From: Distichodus sexfasciatus
Taxonomy: Eukaryota; Chordata; Actinopteri; Characiformes; Distichodontidae
Assembly (NCBI GenBank): GCA_032718565.1
Contig: JAVGVS010000310.1
Coordinates: 434,001 to 498,000, forward strand
DNA: 64,000 nucleotides
Direction: 5' to 3'
Part shown: positions 44,101 to 55,500 of the stretch, piece by piece
Numbering within the stretch: position 1 is the first letter of the stretch
Layout of the letters: each line of letters starts with the position of its first letter
The notes under the pieces: generated by a model
Told to the model about the DNA's origin: nothing
Seen by the model: the letters and a program-made list of their open reading frames with translations, nothing else
The model's database searches: none
Program-made: the position numbers and the translations under genes

Positions 44101-46894
44101 TATACTTTATATTGGGGACAGACAAGTGGGCAAGGAGAGCCATTGATTGTGTATGCCCCAATGAAATGTGTAAGACCTAACTATTAAATTATAATTATAA
44201 GCAGGGGTGGAAGTAACGAATTACAAATACTCACATTACTGTAATAAAAGTAGATTTTTTGGGTACTTGTACTTTTATGAAGTGTGTAATTTTACTGATA
44301 CTTGAGTACAATTTTGCACACCCATAATCTGCCACTTCTTATAAAATCAAAAGTAAGCTACTAGATAAGCCTGATTTAATATTCAAACCTTTCATCTGCA
44401 TCTTTGCAGCCAATAAGGCTATTCTGTCGCGACAGCCAATTAATCTATAAGCATAAGCAAAGAATAAACTTGCAGCAGCAGGCACAGGTGTCTGGAGGGT
44501 ACTACACAGTGGGTGCAAAACTAATTTATAGACTGAAAGATTTGCGGAACAAAAGCCAAAATTGAGACAGAAGACAACACTGTCAACCGTGAAAATGATG
44601 GAGAAAAGACGGAGGACGAGTGCCCGTGGCCGTACCTGGAGGAATTTTTCATGTACAGAGGGAAAAAAGGAGACAGCGTCCAGATGCAGTGCAAACTTTG
44701 TTTGACCTCTCCGGTGATATCAGCTTACAAGACAAACAAAATTCCTGCTTTATATCTACAGTACTTTTATTTACAAAACAAATTGCCTTTCTATACCTTG
44801 TTCATCTGAAATGTGCTTTGAGCGTAGATATTTTTATACTGGTGAATCAGAATCGAATGCCTGCTATTGGCGATGCAATAAACATCCATGATTAAAAATG
44901 GTAGCACTCTGAGTAGTTTATAATATTTAGAGAAAGTACTTTGTACTTTTACTCAAGTACTTTTTTAACACTAGTACTTTTAATTGTGTTATTTCAGCAA
45001 TGTAACAGTACTTGTACTTAGTACAAATTTTCAGTACTCTTTCCACCTCTGCTTACCTTTTGAATAATCATGGTCAGCGAAAGAACAATTAGCTCTTTTG
45101 CAAGCTCCAAAGATAGGTTCGAGTAGTTGTTCCAGAAAACTCAGTTTGTACCCGCGTCATTCTGCAGATTAGGGTATGTCCTAAGAAGAGGTAGGTAGAG
45201 TAGCCAAAAATCATACCCAAGTAAAGGTGCTGTTGCTAGAATAATAATAATAATATTATTATTATATTATTATTATAAGGTAAAAAGTAGTCATCCAAAA
45301 AATTACTCAAGTAAGAATAAAAAGTACTCAAGTAACTTCTAAGTAAATTAAAGATTTATTGGTTAATCATATAATCGAACATGCAAAAATATAAAATAAT
45401 GTACAATGTGTTTGGATATTACCACACAATATTACATTAACTACTAAAAAATAATAAATTTAATCTATACAAAGTAACATAAATTAACTAATGTAGCCAC
45501 AATAAACAGTACAATAATCTGCTACTTAATAACTATAACTTTTTAAATTTAAACAACAAGGCTCAGCAGGCAGAGATTCTGGAGTCTGTGTATGTGTGTG
45601 TATGTCTGTGTCAGTGTCTGAGTCAATGTCCGCGCGCATGTTTAGGTAATGTGGTCTGTAAGGTATAAAAACTACTTTTACAAGTACAGTTTATCCAAAA
45701 AGTTACTCAAGTAAATGTAACAGAGTAAATGTAGCGCGTTACTACCCACCTCTGGTCCTACACGCATTCCCTCCCTACTGTAACCTGAATACAAATCCTA
45801 TGAGCTTCAGTGTTCAGATTGCTTAGCCGTCAGCGAAGCAGCCTGGTTTGCGTGGCGCTCAGAGCGCTTCAAGTTGACATCCGTTCAGCTTTTAAATCAG
45901 CGCTGCGCTCGTCATTTGTCTCTTGCTAGTCAATCAAATTCAAGGAAGGTGGGGACATATAAATCCTTTTTTGAAAGAATGAGCGCATAGAGAAAGCTCT
46001 GAGAAAGTGCTCTTGATGCGGTTTTGACGTATGTACAACTTACTTTTAACGGACATTTAGTGCTCAATAATCGATAATGTCTAGAGTAAATATCTGCAAA
46101 TAAAAACAATATATTGCCAAAATATATATCCATCCAAATCATTCATTTCAAGTGTTACAATCTTGTTTTTCAAGGGTTGGGCTTGCCCTTAATTTCCAGT
46201 GAAAGGAACTCTTAATGCTTCAGCACCAAGAGATTTTGGACAATTTCATGCTCCCAACTTTGTCTGAACAGTTTGGGAACGGCCCCTTCCTGATCCAACA
46301 TGACTGTGCACCAGTGCACAAAGCAAGATCCATAAAAACATGCATGGATCAGCACGTTTGGTGTCTGGTGAATTATGGCTGCAAAGTGTGGGCCAACTCC
46401 ATTTTAAATCTTATGCATTAAGAATGGGATTAAATTAATGTTCATGTGTGTGTAAAGGCTGTTGTCTTAATACTTTTTGGCAATGGTGTATCTATAGCAA
46501 CCTATATTATGTTTTGAAATAACCTGCCCAACACTGGTCAGACAATCAAAGTCTTTTCGTGACATAACATTACACACTTTCAGGATTGTGTAGGGTAAGC
46601 AAGGCAGTATTACACCGATAAGCCTAAAATTGACCACACATTCTTATAAAGATTCAGTTAATACCACATTTCGATCCTGTTACCTGCCAGAGAAGACATG
46701 TGGATTTTCGAGAGCCCACTCCGCAAGAGAGAGAGCCGCCTCCCAGGTGACCAGGCCTGTAGTGCCTCCTGAGATAAGAGCTACGTTTTCCTCCAAACTC
46801 ACCCATTCTCCTGATGGCTGACAAGAATTATGTCAACTCATTTAATAGCAGGATCTTGTTTTGCTATTAATGTAAATGTACCTTGATACTGATG

Positions 46895-46980
<86 letters not shown>

Positions 46981-49604
46981 CCAGTAAATAACTTTTAAAG
47001 CACACTGAGTCTTCCTCAGCTCCTACAACCTCTCCCAGTGTCTCATACAGCTCATCCAGGGGTTCTGAGGCTGTTGATTCATGCTAAAAAAAATGCAAAA
47101 TCGACAATTTTTACTCATTCAATGTGTTGAGTGAAGAAGGGATTGAATGAGAAGGGAAAAGGAGTGTACATTTACCCTTTTTATCAGTTCTGACAGGAAG
47201 TGTCTCCGGTACTTCACCGAAGGCGGGTTTTTAAGACAGACAGGATGAAGACAAGTCTATGAAATTGAAGAGGCTAAATTAAACAATTTGTCAAAAATCC
47301 ATCTAGTTATTGTGCAATATGACCTACACTACCAGTCAAAAGTTTGGACACACCTTCTCATTCAATGATTTTCATCAATATTTACATTGTAGATTCTCAC
47401 TAAAGAGCATCAAAACTGTGAATGAACACATATGGAATTATGTAGTAAACAAAAAGTGTGAAATAACCCAAAACATGTTTTATATCTTAGATTCTTGAAA
47501 ATTGCCACCCTTTGCTTTGGTCACTGCTTTGCACACTCTTGGCATTCTCTCTATGAGCTTCATGAGGTAGTCACCTGAAATGGTTGTCACTGCACAGGTG
47601 TGCCTTGTCAGGGTTCATTAGTGGAATTTCTTGCCTTCTTAATGGGGTTGGGACCATCAGTTGTGTTGTGCAGAAGTCAGGTTGGTACACAGCTGACAGC
47701 ACTATTTCACAATTGGGAGAATTCATATTATGGCAAGAACCAATCATATAAGTAAAGAGAAATGACAGTCCATCATTACTTTAAGACATGGCGCACAGTC
47801 AATCTAGAAATATTACAAATTTTGAATGTGTCCCCAAGTGCAGTTGCAAAAACCATCAAGTGCTATGACGAAACTGGCTCACATGAGGACCGCCCCAGGA
47901 AAGGAAGGCCAACAGTCACCTCACTGCTGAGGGATAGAATTCATCAGTCACCAGCCTCAGAAATGCATAAGTTAACAGCATCTCAGATCAATTGCCCAGC
48001 TAAATGCTACACAGAGTTCTAATGTAGACATCTCTACATCCAACTGTTCAGAGGAGACTGCGTGAATCAGGCCTTTAAGGTCAAATAGTTGCTAGGAAAC
48101 CTCTATTAAGTAAAGGCAACAAGCAGAAGAGCTTTTCTTTGGGCAGGAAACACAAGGAATGGACATTAGACCAGTGTAAATCTGTGCTTTGGTCTGATGA
48201 GTGCAAATTTGAGATCTTTGGTTCCACCCGCCATGTGTTTGTGCGATGCAGAAAAGGTGAATGGATAGATGCTCTGTACATGGTTCCACGTAACATGGAG
48301 GGAAGAGGTGTGATGGTGTGGGGTTGGTTTTGCTGGTGACACTGTTGAGGATTTATTATTAAGTGAAGGCACTGAACCTTGCATAAGCTACAGCATCCTG
48401 CATGCCATCCATCCCACATCCGGTTTGCGTTTACTTGGACAAATCATTCATTTTCAACAGGACTGTGGGCTGAAACACACCTCCAGGCTGTGTAAGGCTA
48501 TCTGACCAGAAGTGATGGAGTGCTCGCCAAATGGCCTAGCTGCCTCCACAGTCACCTGACCTAAACCTTAATCAGAGATGGTTTGGAGATGAATGGACCA
48601 CAGGTGAAGGCAAAGGGCCAACAAGTGCTCAGCATCTCTTGGAACTCCTTCAAGACTGTTGGAAAAGCCATTCAGGTGACTTCTCATGAAGCTCATGAGA
48701 ATGCCAAGAATTAATACCAAAAGCAGTGATCTAATAAAGGGTAGCTATTTTTCAAGTCTAAGATATAAAACATGTTTTGGGTTATTTCACACTTTTTTGT
48801 TTACTACATAATTCCATATGTGTTCATTCATAGTTTTAATGCCTTCAGTGAGTATCTACAATGTAGATAGTCACTTGATAATAAGAAAAAACATTGAATG
48901 GGTAAGAGTGTCCAAACTTTTGACTGGTAGTGTATATGAACATGATGCAATATAGTTTTTTGTCAAAACATTAAATATTATTGTATTGTTCATAATGGTT
49001 CAAAAATGTGTAATAGACAAAACATATTTATTGACATACAATTATACGTAATTAACTGAAAACACTTTTTAATTTTAAAACCTTCAACCTTATGCATCTA
49101 TAAATATGAAAGTATTTATACATGTAGTTTTATGTCATAAACCAAATTCTGCATTAGGAAAATGTTATATAATCAAAAACATATTTTTCTTGAGAGAAAA
49201 CGGGCAAACTTCGAAGATATTACCTTTTTCAGTATGTCCAAAATAACTAATGATGAAGAGGTATGGAGTTCTGCTTCTAAAGACTAAAAACACATTTTAA
49301 TTGTCAACTTTTTGTATGGACATATGGTCGAGCATATTCACATTTTTTTTACAGATTTTATTATTATTATTATCATTATTATTATCAACAACAATAATAA
49401 AGCCATAGACAATAGAACTCAATTTTAGTGCACTTTCACTGTACACACAGTGAATAACATCTAGGTACGACAATCTCATTCATTCATTCATTCATTCATT
49501 CATTCAATCATTCTCCGAACCGCTTAATCCCAGCACTGGGGCAGCAGAGACGGAGCCTATCTAGAACTCATGGAAACAAGGCGTGGAACCCTGGGCCAGG
49601 GTTG

Positions 49605-49662
<58 letters not shown>

Positions 49663-50252
49663 CTCTGTATTACTATCTTTGTGAGGTATTTCTATAGACT
49701 CCCATAATGACTAGATGTATATAATTTTACAACATAACACCAACTTTAACCTTAACCTCAGTGACCAAAAGCAAATCTTTTACCTCTTAGTTTCTACAAA
49801 TAAAACAAGCACATTTCTATAAAAGTCATTTCTCCTCATTAGGGACCTGCAAATGTCCCCATAAAGTGCAAAAAAACAGATAAAAGTGATTTTAGGGGAC
49901 AAAAAGGTCCCCACAATGCGATAAATACACGGACACGGACACACACACACACACACGCGCGCGCCGCACACACACACACCTTACTGGGCCAGTTTAGAGT
50001 CGACAATTAATTGCATACCTGACGGTGGGAGAAACCCGCTAACCACTGCACCACCGTGCCGCCGCGGTGCGACAATCTGCTTCTTTGTCTTAACTGACGC
50101 AGGTAATTAAGTGAAATTTGGGGGCTCTGATGACGTAATTAATAACCCGGCGCACGATCACTTACCTCCCATGGAAACATGTTTAAACGACACATAGCGA
50201 AGAAAGGCACCTGGAAGTTGGATGCCACATCGCGAACAGCTATGTTGTTCAT
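41141..50252 (-). CDS. eef2kmt: EEF2KMT (FAM86A), eEF2 lysine methyltransferase, complete
   Basis: It methylates a lysine of elongation factor 2 (Lys525 in human) using S-adenosylmethionine and belongs to the seven-beta-strand METTL21/FAM86 family. Exons in transcription order: 50252-50166, 49283-49224, 47256-47176, 47083-46982, 46817-46684, 43650-43415, 41489-41346, 41241-41141. They total 945 nt, 314 aa plus TGA, all with GT/AG borders and matching phases. Visible motifs are the start MNNIAVRDVASNFQVPFF, HPVCLKNPPSVKYRRHFLSE, ISGGTTGLVTWEAALSLAEW, motif I VLELGSGTGLTG, FSDCHESVL, KLDWEN, IVIATDVVYDP, STVRNPETY and the C-terminus SSIEIIMIHL. It is next to ALG1 in human as well. Intron 7 is only 104 bp. 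Intron 2 holds a Tc1 element, and intron 5 holds nested hAT elements and a Tc1 remnant. Confidence 0.95.
41610..42240 (-). mobile_element. 3' end of an L2-type LINE, intron 6 of EEF2KMT
   Basis: On the minus strand, a frame at 42190-41993 begins MRDSFFPQAVRLMNTLPA, the conserved C-terminal end of fish L2-type reverse transcriptase ORFs (compare FFPQAVRALNSLPPP at 60150). It is followed by an untranslated tail. The tail, read on the plus strand as 'caaagtaaactttgtcatct' and 'gtggctccagtttttacagt', also occurs at 56703-56840 and, inverted, at 52800-52965. Confidence 0.75.
42430..42800 (+). repeat. Degenerate copy of the 'gatatc' DNA-transposon-like family
   Basis: It starts near 'tagggttgtgatgaca' and ends 'gggacttaaagccctagtca'. 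Inside are 'gctttgtgatatctgcagac' and 'tcgaataattgtcc', as in 3095-3232. It lies in intron 6 of EEF2KMT. No ORF is present. The stretch 42800-43414 holds nothing recognised. Confidence 0.45.
43793..43881 (-). mobile_element. (CATT)n-headed SINE-like element, minus orientation
   Basis: It reads 'cattcattcattatctgaac', 'cgcttaatcgcaactgtggt', 'cgcggggggaccggagccta', 'tcccgggagctcacgggcgc' and is the reverse complement of the family shown with a target duplication at 40128-40248. Confidence 0.7.
43883..46190. mobile_element. Nested hAT-type insertions in EEF2KMT intron 5
   Basis: At 43883 a hAT-type end TAGGGCTGGGCGATATGG begins; no matching right end was found before 46190. Inside it, 44202-45051 has ends CAGGGGTGGAAGTAAC and CTTTCCACCTCTG. 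That inner copy holds a degraded frame near 44640-44760 that resembles a BED zinc finger (EEFFMYRGKKGDSVQMQCKL, then C). At 45186-45754 a third element has ends AAGAGGTAGGTAG and CTACCCACCTCTG, flanked by GTCCTAAG (45178-45185) and GTCCTACA (45755-45762), a 6/8 target duplication. All belong to families common in fish, and none is autonomous. Confidence 0.65.
46190..46495 (+). mobile_element. Remnant of a Tc1-like transposase
   Basis: A frame at 46215-46421 with MLPTLSEQFGNGPFLIQHDC followed by APVHKARSI resembles the second catalytic-aspartate region of Tc1-like transposases (QxDxAPxH). The end 'aatactttttggcaatggtg' resembles the right terminus of Tc1-type elements. The left part is missing. 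Confidence 0.65.
46897..46971 (+). repeat. (TA)n microsatellite, ~37 units, EEF2KMT intron 4
   Basis: An uninterrupted TA run lies about 10 nt past the donor of EEF2KMT exon 4 (minus strand), after a short A-run. It is perfectly self-complementary and probably variable in length. Confidence 0.92.
47327..48932 (+). mobile_element. Full-length but inactive Tc1 element, 1606 bp, EEF2KMT intron 2
   Basis: The ends CACTACCAGTCAAAAGTTTG and their complement lie between TA dinucleotides (47325-47326 and 48933-48934). The length is typical of fish Tc1. Broken transposase pieces include the N-terminal DNA-binding part (SPSAVAKTIKCYDETGSHED, then RPRKGRPT) at 47762-48022 and the catalytic core with WSDECKFEIFGS and GRGVMVWGWF at 48139-48339. 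Frameshifts and stops separate them. Host splice sites are unaffected. Confidence 0.9.
49478..50075 (-). repeat. Composite: (CATT)n SINE-like piece, (CA)n, 'ggtccccaca' element, (CA)n, repeat arm
   Basis: 49478-49600 is the '(CATT)n ... ccgcttaatcccag' element with its body. (CA)n runs follow at about 49609-49661. Then comes a copy of the unit seen at 31431-31690 ('tattactatctttgtgagg' to 'aggggacaaaaaggtcccc'), and a second CA/CG run ends near 49978. The final 'gccagtttagagtcgacaat' and 'cactgcaccaccgtgccgcc' is the distal arm of the same fish repeat. The composite lies in EEF2KMT intron 1. Confidence 0.7.
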
Positions 50253-50460
50253 TTTCTTCAGTCAGGCTGACCCCCATTGCTTATCTTTTTACAAGCATGT
50301 TTTTAACTCAAAGAATTTTTAGAGTGTATCCCAGTGCACAGATATAATTCTCCATGAGTCCGGAGTAAACAGACTACAACCACGTGCTTGACGCCTAGTT
50401 TTTACGTCATCGACCACACTAGAGCAGAACGCTGCTGCCCCTTAATGGCTGGTCCACGTT
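50253..50460 (-). promoter_or_regulatory. EEF2KMT 5' flank (putative promoter)
   Basis: This is the sequence directly upstream of the EEF2KMT start codon on the minus strand. A half-CRE TGACG (plus 'cgtca') is present near 50406. No TATA box is clear. The start codon ATG at 50252-50250 was chosen because its frame gives VRDVASNFQVPFF and FPWE, matching the family. An upstream ATG about 24 nt away is out of frame. Confidence 0.35.
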
Positions 50461-52790
50461 ATTGTTGTAATATGCAGTTATACATATTAGAACATTTTAC
50501 ACAGTTTGCATTATATTATTGATCTGTTTTTGCAAAGCTGAATGTAATTTTTAACCAAATAATGACATAATATAAGGATTAGCAAATAAATGTACTGTTA
50601 TAGGTAACTTGTACCTACGCTACCCACTCTTCGCAGTAGTAACTACAGCTTGCAAAAACAACATAAAATGTACCCTAAAAGCCTGGACTTTGCACTGCAG
50701 CAGTATGCATCCCTCAAGATCTGCTCTAACTGCTCCCAAGTTTACAGTATTCTTCTGGGGCAGAAAAGACTGACGTTTGACCTTTTAGTGCGTTTTTTCA
50801 AACACCAAACATAAGATTAAAAAAACAACTTCATACGCGTGCATCTTCTGACCAGCAGTTTAGGAGTTATTACAAAGTCTTTTGTACGGGCTACATGAAC
50901 AGGCACACACGCAGCCTCTTTCTGAGAGAGAGTGGAATATTCCACTTCTAGTTTAAAGTGTATATTTTATATTGACTGACAAAATCTATATTGATTAATT
51001 GATTGAATAATTAATTACAATTCTGGTGATGGCTGTTGGGTCTAGAGGACATACTACCAAATATATACTTGAGTTATTTCCCCATGCTCGCCCCTTCCTG
51101 TTGAGAGCGTGAATTGCTTGCTGTGCACCTTGCGCGTATGCAGGGACGTCCACATGAATTTTAAGAGGCCATTGCTCTGACCTGAAAAAGGGCAGCCCAC
51201 CCCCAGAAAAATCCTCCTCTTTTTGGTAGGCAGTATATCTTAGTGTAGCATACAAACACCCAAAACAGCGATAGGATGTAGGCATGTAACCATTTTGATT
51301 AAAATAATGTAATGCATATCACAACAAAACTATTACTACCATCATTTATGTTTCTTGTTAAAAACGAATATTAGAGACTAACTATCAGCAGAAGTGTATT
51401 AATTTTCCTACCAAAACATTTGGCATGTGATGACCTAACTGACTGGTTGTCTAGTAACTGCTTGGTTCATTAAGCTATTAAACAAACGTGGCAAACTAAA
51501 CCCGGACTTTAATTAAATTTGTGTTTCATAAAAATGATGGGTTGGTAGTAATCCTTTTCCTACAAACTGAAAAACTCACCTTCCCTTACAACGTCAAGTT
51601 GAATGCGTAGTAACCTAATGAGCCATTGCAAAATGTATGCTCTGGCTCAGGGACGTCACTAGGAAAGTCGGGGGGATTGCATCGCCACAAGGGATGTGGT
51701 TAGAAAAATTCTTCATAGCACCTATAAAATTAATTTATTATTTGAAGAACATTTATCAGGGCCTGTTATATGGCTATTATTCTTCCTTCCCTGCCTTCTC
51801 TGGAAGACCGCTTGCCTTTCTTCTCATTCCTCTGTTAAAAGAGCCAACTACAATATAACACTACATCACCAGCATACAGCGATATCCAAGAAAAATAAAT
51901 TAATTTACCTATAAGTTCATTTATAATTGATTATTTTTTTTTTTTCTCGGAGAACATGGCTTGAGTCGAAGAGATCAGGTGGGCAGTTCACGCTGTTTTC
52001 CCTCTCTCGAACAGTGACTCTCCTGCTGACCGTTGCTGCATCGCTGTAGCAGAACAAAGCCTGCAGACTCCGGTTCGTCAGTGTGCGTGCTAACAGGTGT
52101 TACGGGAAATTCAGCTTTGTTCGCCGGAAATCGATCCCCCGCGCATAATCATCGCGCTGTTTCAGAAATCCTGACGTCACCTGCTACTTTAGACGGCTTC
52201 TCTTTAGTTACACGGTTTCTCTGTCGTTTTAATGTATTTCTACGACGCTGTTGAGGCAAACAAGCCATATATTTAGAAACATCAGATGCCTTTTCGATGT
52301 TTCTTTGTTTTTACACATACTAATTGAAATGACTGAATCGCTGGATAGAGATATTATGCGTGACGATCTACTGTATTCACATGTAATAAAGTACGTGAGT
52401 GATTTCAAGTCATCTCACATACTTCTTTGTCTCAATATTAGAGAAAACATTATTTCCTGATATCCAGGATATTTGGTTCCCCCCTGTTAAAACAAGTTCC
52501 TGGGAGTTCACATCTAAGACAACCTCACCTTGACCACAAGCACCACCTCCAGCAGCAAAAAGGCCCACTAGCGTCTCCATTTCAGTGTTCTACGGGGGCA
52601 CCACAGAGTTGTAGTTTTCTGCCAGACAGAGAGCATTTGAATGCTGTCTCACATTTATGTTGCCAGAATCCTTAACCTGCACATTCAATGCAAAAAGATA
52701 ATTCCTGGATCAAAATTGTAGTTTAAATTCAGCATGTAACCATATTGCACAGTCTCTTTTTCTCCCTCTAGTTTAGAGTTTTTAGATTTT
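50461..52790. other. Intergenic region, no gene recognised
   Basis: The region from 51640 ('ggctcagggacgtcacta') to about 52260 is less AT-rich and includes a CRE-like TGACGTCA at 52172-52179. It could be a repeat or an orphan promoter, but no coding exon was found. The rest is AT-rich without features. Confidence 0.4.
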
Positions 52791-52799
52791 GTAATCTAT

Positions 52800-52965
52800 G
52801 TATATATTTTTGCTTACTCTATGTGCCTTATTTGTATTTATATATTTGCTTACTCTATAAGGCTTATTTGTTCGTTGTACTGTAGATACTGGAGCCATGC
52901 CATCTCGTCTCTCTATATACTGTACTTGTATATAGTAGAGATGATAGTAAAGTTTCCTGTGACTT
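52800..52965 (+). mobile_element. L2-type LINE 3' tail, plus orientation
   Basis: 'tgtagatactggagccatgc', 'ctctctatatactgtacttg' and 'agagatgatagtaaagttt' are the reverse complement of the tail at 56703-56840 and 41620-41700. Only the untranslated end is left. Confidence 0.65.
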
Positions 52966-53100
52966 TGGTTTATTGGGTTATATTTATAGTTGTTTTTACC
53001 AGTGTACTCCATCCAAGTTTTTTAGCAGTTAGGTCAACATGAGGGGAACTGGAGCGTTTAAAATGCTGACAAGGTCCAAATCATTCATTCAGCTCTTGCA

Positions 53101-53107
53101 TATAAAG
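53101..53107 (+). promoter_or_regulatory. TATA box of the galectin gene
   Basis: TATAAAG lies about 80 bp upstream of the start codon in exon 1, preceded by 'cttgca'. This distance suits a TATA-driven promoter with a leader of roughly 50 nt. Confidence 0.7.
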
Positions 53108-53184
53108 CACAGTGTCATTTTCAAGCCATTCTCATCTCACCACCAGAAAGAATCAGAGAGTAACAGAACCAGTGAGAAACAACA

Positions 53185-55162
53185 ATGAGTGTGAGTAGAA
53201 TCTTACCTCTTACTTTTGATTTTGTGTATTTTATAGATTGTGTTTGACTTTGTCCCAGTGTTAATGAGACTCTAATTTAGAATGTTGAGAACTGAAGAGA
53301 TGCATTTGCAATACGGCGAGAAACTGTAAAAAAACTTAGGTTTTTAAGATGGTTTATGACAGTCTTTTTGTTGGTTATTATTGTTTTTAATGTTAGTCAA
53401 TGAAGGCTGCTTCAGGTATTCATGATGTAAAATCTTGGTCAGAAAGTGGTTGCTGACCAGTTTTGTTTTCTTTTTGCACTATAGTCATGCACTTAAAAAT
53501 ATTACGTTTTGCAAAATGTAACATTGCACATACCATAGTTAATATGGTGTTCTTATTTTGTAGTATTTAATCAAATTTGTCGCAATTTGTGACTTTTTAT
53601 TTTCTATTTTTTTAAACAGAAATTTCATCCTATTTCCTTTAACTGAGATTTCTGTGACCCCCTAACTAGAAAAGTTTTTATTCCTGCTTCAGTTGTGTAG
53701 TTGACTAAAGACAAATAATATCTTTTAAGGCCAATTTCTAGTTGATGACTAAGCATTGTCTAGACTAGCTTTGAGTTTGGATAATGTAAATCTCTGTGGC
53801 ACTTTGGCTAGTATAAAACTAGGCTTAATCCATGAACAAGAAACCAGCCCTTAGTGTTATATGCTTCTTTAGAAAACCTGGTGGATTTTTTTTGTTTATT
53901 TTTAAAACTCTACATCTCTTCCTATCACAGAGCATGACTGTGCATAACATGTCCCTCAAGAAGGGAAGCACCCTGAAAGTTCTGGAGTCCCCAATGTCGA
54001 CTGCTCCGGGTAAACAGCTCAAAAATATATAATTGCATTTACATTGATGGCATGCATCAGTAACTCTTATCTAGAGCTCCTTCCACGCTCTGATTGCAGG
54101 GACAGTCTCTGGGACAAACAACCTGGGGTTAAGGGTTTTGCCAGTTACACTGTAAAAAATTAGTTGATCAATAAGTCATGTTAACATTCTATTTTTAAAC
54201 AATAGTTGATGCTATTTACTTTTAATTAGTTTTAAGTTACATTTTTGTAGTTTTGGAAATGAAAATTTATAAATGCCTGATTAACTTAAAACTGTAAGTT
54301 GTAACAACAGCTGTGTTTAAAAGTGAATGCGTTAATACACCACACACACTGTAAAAAATCATATAGTTCATCTCCGTAAGAAAATCCTATTTAGTGATTC
54401 ACTGAACTCTACAGTCTACACGAATTATATATCATCTGTCAGGTGTATATTACTGGAGCGAACCACAGTTTATTGCTCTTTCAATTTTGCAAATTTCATC
54501 CCCGAAGGCACCATATTCAGAAGCTCTGTGTTTGATGTTTGTCGAATGGATTTTGCAGGTTTAATTTAAATGTGGGTAACAGTGACAGTGAGCTCGCCCT
54601 GCATGTGGATTGTCGCTTTAACTACGGTCCTGACAGAAACACAATAGTCTGCAACTCCTTTTGCGGGGGAAAATGGGGCGAAGAGCACAAGGACACCAAA
54701 TTTCCCTTTGCTGAGGGCAAGTTGTTTGAGGTAGGTCCCTAGAGAAATGTGCTTCATCATTACTGTTTTTGGCAAATTAATAAAATTCTATAATAAATAA
54801 GACACACACATCACAAGGATTTTTTGTCAAGGTGCTCTATAGGTAGCAAATACATTGATCAGTGTCCCACATGAATTTGATTTGCAATTCATCATTAGGA
54901 CTGAAGGGGTTGCACCATTAACCAAAGTATGACATGCACATTTGTAAATCCTTTGTAAAAGATTAGTAATTGTATTAAAATGGGAATAAATTCTTCATAT
55001 TTTGGCCTCTTTCAGGTAAAAATCCGTTTTACCGGCGGAGAGTTTGAGATCATTCTGCCACACGGCTCTGTGATACAGTTCCCCAACCGCCTGGGCGCTG
55101 ACAAGTACAAATACCTGAAGTTTGCAGACGATGTCCAAATCCAGGGGATTGAACTCATGTAG
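53185..55162 (+). CDS. Prototype (single-CRD) galectin, galectin-1/2 or congerin-like
   Basis: This is a small soluble beta-galactoside-binding lectin, secreted without a signal peptide. Exons: 53185-53190 (MS), 53931-54009, 54559-54730, 55016-55162, about 134 aa. The four-exon layout, with a two-residue first exon, is typical of prototype galectins. Motifs: MTVHNMSLKKGSTLKV, LNVGNSDSELALHVDCRFNY, NTIVCNSFCGGKWGEEHKDT, FPFAEGKLFEVKIRF, IQFPNRLG. Compared with the canonical site (H-NPR, V-N, W-E-R), the His, the Arg after it, the Asn of VCN, the Trp and the Glu are kept. HFNPR is HVDCR here (Asn to Asp, Pro to Cys), and the final Arg is Lys, so sugar specificity may differ. Exon 2 ends with one spare base, while exon 3 needs two to stay in frame: a one-base mismatch from a real indel, an assembly error or an unseen splice choice. 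Confidence 0.85.
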
Positions 55163-55494
55163 ACAAATCATCACAGAAATAAATGTAAGTGAATACAAAA
55201 AGTTCAAACAAGGAGACCTAATGAGCGCCAGCGTGTCCAATCGCATTACTCCTGGTTTGTATATAAGCAGTAAATCCGGCCTTCTTCTCTGCCATTACAG
55301 CTGTTTGATTTAGCCTGCCTCTGCCCCTCCACCACCTTCGGCTCCCCGTCCTGGTCCCGGGGAAGGCTCCTTCTCCTTCCTACCTTGTCTCCCAGCCAGA
55401 TCTGCCGGCTTCAGAGATGAGTGAACCAATGACCAAGTGACGGGCTTCCTCCAAAACTTATCACATACACATTAAAGACAATGTTGTTTTGCCA

Positions 55495-55500
55495 AATAAA
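55495..55500 (+). terminator. Poly(A) signal of the galectin gene
   Basis: AATAAA lies about 335 bp after the galectin stop codon, within 'gccaaataaataattg'. It is the first such signal downstream of the stop. The preceding 3' UTR is C-rich near 55310-55390. Confidence 0.65.

Noticed and set aside
49598..49980. CRISPR-like or regular repeat array
   Set aside because: It is a (CA)n microsatellite around a dispersed element. There are no spacers of constant length, and the genome is eukaryotic.
52033..52254. Possible exon in a less AT-rich segment near 52 kb
   Set aside because: No splice-compatible partner and no recognisable protein. The region begins with a phrase that looks repeat-derived ('cagggacgtcactagg').
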